A stretch of DNA of 64,000 nucleotides from Tillandsia leiboldiana (Eukaryota; Streptophyta; Magnoliopsida; Poales; Bromeliaceae), in assembly GCA_029204045.2 (NCBI GenBank), contig CM055063.1:34582810-34646809 (forward strand). Reading direction: 5' to 3'. A program made the position numbers and the translations under genes. A model generated the notes under the pieces. That model saw nothing but the letters and a program-made list of their open reading frames with translations, made no database searches and was not told where the DNA came from. Below are positions 56,475 to 64,000 of this stretch, in pieces. Numbering within the stretch: position 1 is the stretch's first letter; each line of letters begins with the position of its first letter.

Positions 56475-57133
56475 CCTTAACACATATAATTAAGGCAAAA
56501 TTATATTCAAACCGACTAGATTCTAAATCATATACTTAGAATTTAGCCAAATCCAATTCGATCGAGCTCTAACACATATACATAGAGTTCATTCAAATCA
56601 ACTCAACTAACCCTAATACATATACTTAGGGTGTAGTTAACTTTTTACTCTAGCACATATATCTAGAGTAGACACCAAATCAACCCAACTAATCCTAATA
56701 CATATACTTTGGGTTAGTCAACCTTTTGCTCTAACACACATACTTAGAGCGAAAGTTGAATCAAATTTGATGAATCCTAATACATATACTTAGGGTTTAG
56801 TCAAATTCTCACTCTAGCACATATAACTAGAGTGAAAAACATATCAAACTCGGCCAATCCTAATACATATAGGACTTAGCCACCTTCTACTTTCGAGTAG
56901 CATCAAATTCGACCCACCTCAATACATATCCTTGGGGTTTGGTCTCTCCACTTTGGAACATACGCCAAATATGGAATCAAATATAATTGGACTCTAATAC
57001 ATATACTTAGAGCCAATTCAACCCAATTAAATTCTAACACATGTAATTAGAGCTTAATGTCGACTAGTCCTCAACACATATAATCGGGATCAAGTCAATT
57101 TCAAATCCAGCTAAATCCTAACACATATATTTA
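56475..57133. repeat. Array of about fifteen small hairpins
   Basis: Each 38-58 bp unit has a 6-8 bp stem closing a loop like ACACATATAC. Stems vary: GCCTTAA/TTAAGGC (56475), TTCTAA/TTAGAA, ACCCTAA/TTAGGGT, ACTCTAG/CTAGAGT, GCTCTAA/TTAGAGC, CACTCTAG/CTAGAGTG and others. In the middle the units alternate 44 and 38 bp, giving an approximate 82-bp dimer. No coding frame is present. Confidence 0.8.
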
Positions 57134-57399
57134 GAATTTGGTCAATCATTAGGATACGATTTATCTATCCTCCTCACAAAGGTCTCTTAATCGAAGGTGC
57201 CCCAATCACATGGGGATAATTAACAATAGATGCTTGCGTCTATTGGAAGTCATGGATCCGCAATACCTGATACCCACATACACCCATCCATATATAAATA
57301 TTCATCTGAATCGTGAATACCATCCCATAGGAATCCCGAAAAAAAGATGAACCGCGCGAGATGAGTCATTCAAGATCGCAGACAATGTATAATGCAGAA
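57134..57399. other. Unassigned AT-rich stretch
   Basis: No frame, repeat or LTR end is recognised. It may be the eroded start of the A-like LTR that follows. Confidence 0.3.
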
Positions 57400-57785
57400 T
57401 TTTATCCCCTTAATCACCTAAGTTCATGCTAAAATTCTGGAAATTGATTGCGCAGCATGTAGTAATTCGGCAATTGCACTTAATTCGAGGGGCGGATTGG
57501 GTTGATTCTTGCGACATTGGATTTCTGAGAGGCTAATCTTTCTACATGCCAAATTTCAGCTTGATCGGGCATCTGATCGTCAAGTTCCAGGTGGGTTGTT
57601 TTGGTCTCCAAAATTAGCGGGCGGTCCTCTAACTCCATTTGTTAGTATGCATGCATGATTTAATGTACAACCTATATATTTGAGATGTAAGCATGAGAAA
57701 TAATCTAAATTTTGTTGATTGAAGCTTACATGATGAATTGTACATGTTATTGTGGATTGAGAGTTTGCATGTTAAAGTCATCCAT
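57400..57785 (+). mobile_element. Family A-like LTR, left part
   Basis: It matches the reverse complement of about 26830-27060 (AATTCTGGAA, GCTCAATTCGTGAGGCGGAT-like, CAAATTTCAGCT, AGCGTCAAG-like blocks). It is broken at 57785 by a B LTR with duplicated TCCAT and continues at 60794. Confidence 0.7.
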
Positions 57786-58459
57786 TGTAATGACACTTTT
57801 AAATTTACTTTAGACTTTTGAATAAAATTAGTTCTTAGGTATTTTATCTTTTGTGAGATTTCGGATGTTAACACGGATCTGCGGAAGAGCTCGTAAACAG
57901 AGGGATAACGACACGATCGGAGGGGGAATCCGACTAACGGATCTCCCGAAATGAGCCTTTTAGTGATAACGGGTACGATCGGATGAGTTGAATCCGTTAA
58001 GGCCTTGGTGCATCGAAATCCGCACCAGCTGTTTTAGAAATATTGTGTAGGTGGCATGCTTATTGAGAAGTTGGTTGGAGAAATCCCTTTTATTTATATC
58101 GGAGTTTTGGGACTCGTACATACACGAAAAAAAGAAAAAATTTACCGCTTCCCGGATTAGGGTTTCCTCTTTCCTTCTCGTTCCTTCTCGTGGTGCCGGG
58201 GACCAAAGACGAAAACGACGCCAACGCCGGAGAACCGATCTAGGAGAACCATCGTCATAGGTAAGCAGGATCGCGTCGCCGTTTCATTCTTACAAGGTTA
58301 GCTTGCCCGTTAGTTTTCGGTTGTATTGTGCTTTCGTTTCATGCGTTATTCTTTTAACTCGGGGTTTCCGGCGGATCGATTGTTGGTGCAGATGATAGCG
58401 CCGCGACGCCCTAGCCCGTCGCCTCCGCGACGCCCTAGCGCACCGCCGCCGCGACGCCC

Positions 58460-59290
58460 TAGTCGTACGCCGCCAACCGTGGGGGCCGCGCGTCGCACGC
58501 CGCCAGCATGGCCGCGCGGGGCCCTGCCGCGCTGTGGGCGCATACCCGCATAGCGCGGAGGCCGCGCGCCTCCAGAGCATGGTCGCGCGGGGCCCTGCAA
58601 CGCTGCGGGCGCAGGCCGCGCCGCCAGCATGGCCGCGCGGGGCCCTGCCGCGCTGCAGGCGCATGGCCGCGCAGCCGGGGGCCGCGCGCCGCCAGAGCAA
58701 GGCCGCGCAGGGCCCTGCCACGCTGCGGGCGCAGCACGTGGGCTGCGCGCCGCCAGAGCTTAGCCGCGCGGGGCCCCGCCGCGCTGCGGGCGCAGGCCGC
58801 GCGCTGCCAGCATGGCCGCGCGAGGCCCTGCCGCGCTGCGGGCGCATGCCCGCGCAGCGCAGGGGCCGCGCGCCGCCAGTGCATAGCCGCGAGTGGCCCT
58901 ACCACGCTGCAGGCGTAGGCCTCGCAGCGCGGGGCAGCGCGCCGCCAGCATGACCGCGCGGGGCCCTGTAGCGCTGCGGGCGCATGCCAGCGCAGCGCTG
59001 GGGCCGCGCGTCGCCAGCATGGCCGCGCGAGGCCCTGCCGCGCTGCGGGTGCATGCCCGAGCAGCGCAGGGGCCGCGCGCCGCCAGTGCATGGCGGCGTA
59101 GGCCTCGTAGCGTGGGGCCCCGCGCCGCCAGCATGGCCGCGCGGGGCCCTGCAGCGCTGCGGGCGCATGCCCGCGTAGTGCGGCGCCGCCCGCCACTACT
59201 TGGCCGCTCGAGGCCCTGCCGCGCTGCGGGCGCATGCCGCGCAGTGCGGGGCCGTGTGCCGCCAGCACTTGTTCGCGCGGGGCCCTGTAA
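58460..59290. repeat. GC-rich degenerate minisatellite in B LTR
   Basis: Repeated GCCAGCATGGCCGCGCGG and GGGCCCTGCCGCGCTGCGG words alternate with GCGCATGCC. The Ala/Arg-rich frames up to 323 codons are artefacts of this repeat. Confidence 0.88.
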
Positions 59291-59865
59291 GGCCGCCGCC
59301 GCCCGGTCCTGCCCACACCCGGGTGATGCCCTCGCCGTGCCTTTACCTTGGCCGCCGCCGCCGCCGGGGACCTCGACGGCGCAGTCCGCATGACGGTACT
59401 GTCCGTCGGATAGCACGGTCCGTTTGACATAGTTTCTTTCGGCTATCTTTCTTGTATGGGTTTTGGTTCTAATGGCCGGATGCCGCCGAGCGTGGCCCGA
59501 GGCGCAGTCTGTCCAGCTCTGGACAACGGCCGGGACCACTATTTCTGCAAAACAGATAAGAGTTTCTGATTTGCTCTTTTTGGGACTTTCTTTGGTCTAG
59601 GTGACGTACGGGGACATAGGACAGGCGTAGGCGCTTTTGGTCGTCGCTGTTTGAGGTGGGTACCCTCATATGTGGAAGGGGATGCTGCTAGATGGCTCCC
59701 CTCCGGTGTTTCCTTTTGATTATCGTTATCTTTAAATATTAGTAATTCTTTAATAATTGAGTCTGGTAAGACTGGTTGAAAGATGCTCATGCTACATCGG
59801 AGCGACTGAGAGTCACAGGAGGTTTACAACACTTGTTCGCTGACATGCTCACGGCGCTTGCACGC

Positions 59866-59895
59866 ACACCGGCAGTTTGGCCACCGTGTCGGTGT
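59866..59895 (+). promoter_or_regulatory. B LTR hairpin module (sense orientation)
   Basis: Arms ACACCG (59866-59871) and CGGTGT (59890-59895) around GCAGTTTGGCCACCG. The adjacent palindrome is eroded to TTTTTCGGAGA. Confidence 0.5.
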
Positions 59896-60793
59896 ACTTT
59901 TTCGGAGAGGTGGTCTTATTAGACCCGTGCACCCCACGCGGCTATGTTTGTGGGGGCCCCCTTGCGGCTATTTGCGGAGCTGCATTCGTGCAGTTGGGGG
60001 TTTCGTTGCACCAAGTTCTGAGTGGGACTATTTCTTTTTTCTGAGGTCCTCGGACCGACATGACGGTTTTGTGCTGTGGTTCTCGAGGAGGATACGATGA
60101 GTAGCAGGATGGGGTTGTGGATGTTCCGGCTTACGGTTCGGTTTATTATTATCATCTTTTGATCAGCATCTTTCTTATATCTGTTGGTAGTCTTACTTAC
60201 TCTTCATGTCACTGACTCCCACTATGTGACAGGTTCGGTCAGGGGTGGGGTCCGGGACGGCGGTGAGATTGCGACTAGAGAGTATTAGCCAACCTTCTGG
60301 CTGGTGATACTATTCCTTCTCTTTATTGCTTATTTCTGTTGGTTAGTTTACTTTGCATGTGGTTTTAGTTATTGTGGATGATGTGGATGTTGAGATGGTT
60401 GGATGACTTGTGTTGGATAGTTGTATGGTAGGACTTTTTATTATGCTTTCCGAATTCGGCTTTCAAAAATAAAATGGGTTGCGAAAAGTATTTTAAAATC
60501 GAGTGTCGCTTAGGCACAACCTTTAAAACTGTGGATTTATCCTTTCAAATTTATATCACGCTAAACTAACGTTGTTTTATAACATAAGCATTCTCTACCT
60601 TACTCTTGATTATTGTGGTTAAAGTATGGTCGTGTTAGCTACGCCGTACATACGTAAGTTAGACCTTGTTGTCATACAGAGAGAACTGACGTATGTGGCG
60701 GATCTGTGCACGTGCCTCGCGGGAGCCAAATTCAAAAAAAAAAAAAAAAATGTACTGTATTTTCCGCTGTTTATCTACTCCCGGGGCGTGACA

Positions 60794-61290
60794 TCCATGC
60801 TGTTGATTGAGAGCTATATGTTGATATGATCCATGCTATATAATTGAGAGCTATATGTTGGAATGATTCATGCTATATGATTGAGGGCTATATGTTGATA
60901 TGATCCATGCTATATGATTGAGAGCTCCATGCTATATGATTGGGGGCTATATGTTGATATGATCCATGCTATATGATTGAGAGCTATATGTTGGAATAAT
61001 CCATGCTATATGATTGAGGGATATATGTTGATATGATCCATGTTATATGATTGAGAGCTATATGTTGATATGATCCATTCTATATGATTGAGAGCTATAT
61101 GTTGGAATGATCCATGCTATATGATTGAGGGCTATATGTTGATGTGATCCATGCTATATGATTGAGAGCTATATGTTGGAATGATCCATGCTATATGATT
61201 GAGGGCTATATGTTGATATGATCCATGCTATATAATTGAGAGCTATATGTTGATATGATCCATGCTATATGATTGAGAGTCACATGTTGA
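60794..61290. repeat. About 38-bp minisatellite in A-like LTR
   Basis: Around twelve units of TGATCCATGCTATATGATTG and AGAGCTATATGTTGATA. The B LTR target TCCAT lies in the first unit. Confidence 0.95.
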
Positions 61291-63405
61291 GATGAACTAT
61301 ACTTTAGGATTGAGAGCTTCATAATGGAAATGTTCACCCTTATTGTTTGAGAGCTTGCTTGATTATGTTCCACACGCTAGTTTGATTAAGATTATGTTGA
61401 ATAAAATGATCAGTTCACGTTGTCCGTAAAGCAACCTTGTATGATATTGTTAGTAGTTTAATCAGTGCTCTTAACAATGAAATATTGAAACTTTGACCTA
61501 GCACACCGCCATATGTTTACATGTTTTAACCAGACTAGTAGAAAACCCTCACTTGGGCTAGGTTCTTTTATGCTTTAGACATCCTCACACTTTACATTCT
61601 TATTCCCTGGACATAGAGTTTTCCTCGCCCAGGTAGTGGGCCGAGTGGTCGAAATTTCTTTTAGTGTAGGATGCATGTTGCGCTCGTGCCTGGGGGCCGA
61701 GTGGAGTCTAGTAGCTGTGGCTAGTCTTGTACTCGTGTCGGGAGCCGTTTGGGTAAACGGTAGTCCCGGGTCGTCGGTAGTCCCGGGTCGTCGAGTTTTC
61801 TCCAATCAGTTTGTTGCCATTGAGTTCGTGGCAATAGTGTGCTTATGATTTCAGGACCTTGAACCCAGAACGTTTTCTTGGACACACATGGTTTCAATAA
61901 CCAATGTTTTTCTTCCAAATTTTGAAGGGTCGCCGGAGCCTGTTCTTATTTGATTAGGCGAAGGCATTAGCCCTTCGGGGTTTGGGAATAAAACTAGTTT
62001 TTAACCGATTTTTCTAAAAAAACTAAAATTAATTAAAATGGGTTTTCTCAAATCAAGATGGTTTTATAAAAAGAAACTATTTTTGGTCCTCACCCCAAGA
62101 AGGTTCGAGTGAAAATAGTTTTCAGTAATAAATATCATCTTTTCCTCTAAACTTTCTCGCCCGAGAGGGTTCGAGTGACCTAGGTTCTAAAGCTTGTTTT
62201 CTTCCTCGGGTCGAGAACAGCGAGAGGCTATGCCTAGAGCCTATTCTTGTTTGATGTGGGTTGTAGGTACTAGTCTTTCGGCGTTTTCGAACCCTTCATT
62301 GTCATCGGCTATGGAGTATATCCAGCCAGTGAGTTTTAGCATGTTGAGTCTGATGTCCTGTTTTGGGAGCCGTTGGGTTGACGGTGGTCCCGGCTGTTGA
62401 GTACCTCCGGCCAGTGGGTTAGTGTTGTGAGTTGGACATTGTCGATCTGATTGATCGTGGATTTGGACTATAGCCTACATGAGCCATATGGAGCTCGATA
62501 GAGATGTGCAGATACTTTCCTCGGTAGGGTCGCTCCCCTCGAGTGCCGCTCCGGAGCTAGGCCTGTTACTTTGCTATCGCGACTATCGATGCTGACCTCG
62601 TTGACTGGGCCCTTTTTGGGCAGTCATAGATGCTCTACATAAGTCCAGTCCTCCATGGATATAATGGCAGTAGGTGGGTGCAGGTTTGACTGGACCCTAT
62701 GTGGCAGTAAGTGTGATTGGGTTGATAGATGATACTGGGATAGAGTCGATGCATCATTTTTATCTGTATCACCCATTGAGCATTATAGATAGAGGCATAA
62801 TAGCTGTAGATTTCTTTCCAGCTTATACTTTCATTATTACGGTATTTCTGTTATCTTATGCCGCTAGTAGACTTAGTGGGCAGACCGTTGGTCCTGGAGA
62901 CGGTACCCACAGAGAACTATTATAGGATGTAGTTCTCACACCCTCTATCGGTGACAGTTTTGCAGAGGCTTTTCCCTCCGTTCCTGCTCTAGCTGGCGTA
63001 ACGGACCGAGGACAGGGAGTCACGAGATAAATCCCTACATGGTAGTTCATTTTGGTGAGATAGATGTACCATCCCGAATTGTGGGATTTTACTGTACACT
63101 GATGTATTATTGTTTTAGTTTTCCTCCCTTTTTGGATTCATAGATATTGTATAGGAGGATTTTTATTTGTACTATTCCTGTGGATCAGATTATGTATTTT
63201 TACATTTGGGAGATGGATCTTGTACTTTATTCCAGTTGTACAGTGGTTTGGATTTTATTTACAATAGTTTATTTCTCCCTCTGATATCTGTATAGCTGTA
63301 GTATTATCTTTTGCAGGTTAGACGCAACATCTATGCGGGGTTTCCCGTATGGGCGGCGGATCTGTTGGCGAGCCTAGGTCGCAGTTTCGACCCTAGGGCG
63401 TGACA
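60794..63405 (+). mobile_element. Family A-like LTR, right part
   Basis: After the minisatellite it follows the A LTR order: ACTTGGGCTAGGTTCTTTTA (reverse complement of about 26420-26440), GTGCCTGGGGGCCGAGTGGAG, and the terminal block GGCGGATCTGTTGGCGAGCC ending TGACA at 63405. The right flank TCTCG belongs to D sequence. Together with 57400-57785 it forms one decayed LTR whose 5' end is missing. Confidence 0.8.
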
Positions 63406-64000
63406 TCTCGGCTGAGCGCTCTTCAGGGGGCCCCTGGCTACTACTTCCCTGGGGGCTGTAGTAAGAGTGCTGATGTTGTAATGGGGCTCCAGGCCCTTCG
63501 TAGTCGTTTGTCTGCAGTCCCGGTCTTCTCAGGCCGTACGACTCACACAAGGCTCGTTGTACAGCCCCGCCTTGTTCGTCATTCTCGTCCTCCTTCGTCA
63601 GAGGCTGCTTGTTCGACCCCTTGGCTAGACATTGACCCGGTGTCGGGTCTTGGTGAATTTCGTCTTTTCCCGGATTGGGGAGGGCGAGCCATTTCTTGAC
63701 TTTCTCTAGTATGTTGAGGAAGAATTCGCCCCATTCTTCGATTATCATCCCGACTTTACATCGTGTTCAGAGCCGAGGGGTGTTGTTTGCTGGCGTCTAT
63801 TTTTCAGGGGACTCAGATTTTAATGTCGGCTCATTTTTCTCTATCCCTACCATGTTCACCTGTGGGAAAGAGGGATTAGTTCTTATCTCATCAGTGCTTT
63901 CGTGGCCTGCAAAATTAAACCGGCCCTCGTTGACCTCTTTATTTGGCTCTTGGTGTGTCGAATTTTTCTCAAGTAAAGCAATTTCATTTCTTTTCGCTTC
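63406..64000 (-). mobile_element. Family D internal fragment on the minus strand
   Basis: It aligns with 8086-8335 joined to 15080-15400, without the two solo LTRs, and so shows the empty site of both insertions. It carries the second CxxC-EEW module: CTRC-type in the other copy, with a stop replacing one position here. The frame 63374-63748 (starting MIIEEWGEFFLNILEKVKKW) is the clean stretch; its last ten or so codons run into A LTR. Two stops upstream mark it as a pseudogene. Function unknown. Confidence 0.75.

Larger units (their letters stand above)
57786..60793 (+). mobile_element. Family B solo LTR, TSD TCCAT
   Basis: The 3008-bp LTR from TGTAATGACAC to CCCGGGGCGTGACA is flanked on both sides by TCCAT. 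It has a GC-rich block (58400-59370), a hairpin module (59866-59895) and an A-tract near the 3' end (60734-60750). A TTATTTATAT TATA-like site is near 58090. Confidence 0.92.

Noticed and set aside
56430..57130. Telomere-like CCCTAA words
   Set aside because: CCCTAA occurs as single hairpin arms, not in head-to-tail runs of the plant telomere unit CCCTAAA.
56475..57133. CRISPR array or tRNA-like cluster
   Set aside because: The repeated part is a hairpin with changing stems, no spacers of even length, no cas genes and a plant context; no cloverleaf could be drawn.
58459..59539. 323- and 259-codon frames
   Set aside because: Same cause: a GC-rich repeat without stop codons in a B LTR; no matching protein in sister LTRs.
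60794..61290. CRISPR-like array of regular repeats
   Set aside because: Units are head-to-tail without unique spacers and lie inside a plant LTR; it is a minisatellite.

Overview
This window looks like repeat-rich intergenic or pericentromeric DNA from a flowering plant nuclear genome. The evidence is layered LTR retrotransposons with 5-bp target-site duplications, a Ty1/copia element of Sirevirus type, Ty3/gypsy gag and reverse-transcriptase remnants, a Mutator-like transposase, and a plant mobile domain (PMD) gene. There are no bacterial or organellar genes, no rRNA or tRNA that I can see, and no intact housekeeping gene. A run of exactly 100 N (43806-43905) is a scaffold gap. The species cannot be named from the sequence.

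I use working names for the repeat families. Family A is a gypsy element with LTRs of about 3-4 kb that end in CGGGG(C/T)GTGACA. Family B is an LTR family of about 2.5-3.7 kb, seen mostly as solo LTRs. Family E is a related LTR of about 4.1 kb. Family D is a non-autonomous LTR element with 1.2-kb LTRs and a TGGCACGCC... primer-binding site. Copia denotes the Sirevirus-like elements.

Layout. 1-3430: a B/E-type LTR cut by the window edge, inserted in an A-like LTR piece (3431-4147). 4185-24317: a family D tandem (internal, LTR, internal, LTR). The second D unit carries two opposite-facing B solo LTRs only 21 bp apart (TSDs ATGAC and GAGGC), and its 3' LTR carries an E LTR (TSD GTAGG) which itself holds a B solo LTR (TSD ACCTC). 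24318-29445: an inverted D LTR split by a 4.0-kb A solo LTR. 29622-32126: a PMD gene with five exons behind the C-terminal half of a MULE transposase, both on the minus strand, cut by an A LTR. 32127-36751: that A LTR plus polypurine tract and gag and linker remnants. 36755-40146: an oppositely oriented A LTR. 40147-51333: copia LTRs, gag and integrase remnants, interrupted by A and B LTR pieces and the gap. 51334-56285: gypsy pol remnant with a full-length A 3' LTR. 56286-57400: simple repeats and an array of hairpins. 57400-63405: an A-like LTR split by a B solo LTR (TSD TCCAT). 63406-64000: another D internal fragment on the minus strand.

The most interesting signals are regulatory and structural rather than coding. 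(1) The U3 regions of four A LTRs carry seven exact CCAAT-N10-CACG motifs, the consensus of the plant ER-stress element ERSE-I, plus four with one mismatch. (2) B and E LTRs share a 12-bp palindrome next to a hairpin whose outer stem changes in a compensatory way between copies. (3) About fifteen hairpins at 56475-57133 have a conserved CACATATA-like loop and varying complementary stems. (4) Copia LTRs carry paired GATCCGGATC palindromes in a 61-bp tandem. (5) Most premature stops fit C-to-T decay, as expected for methylated repeats.
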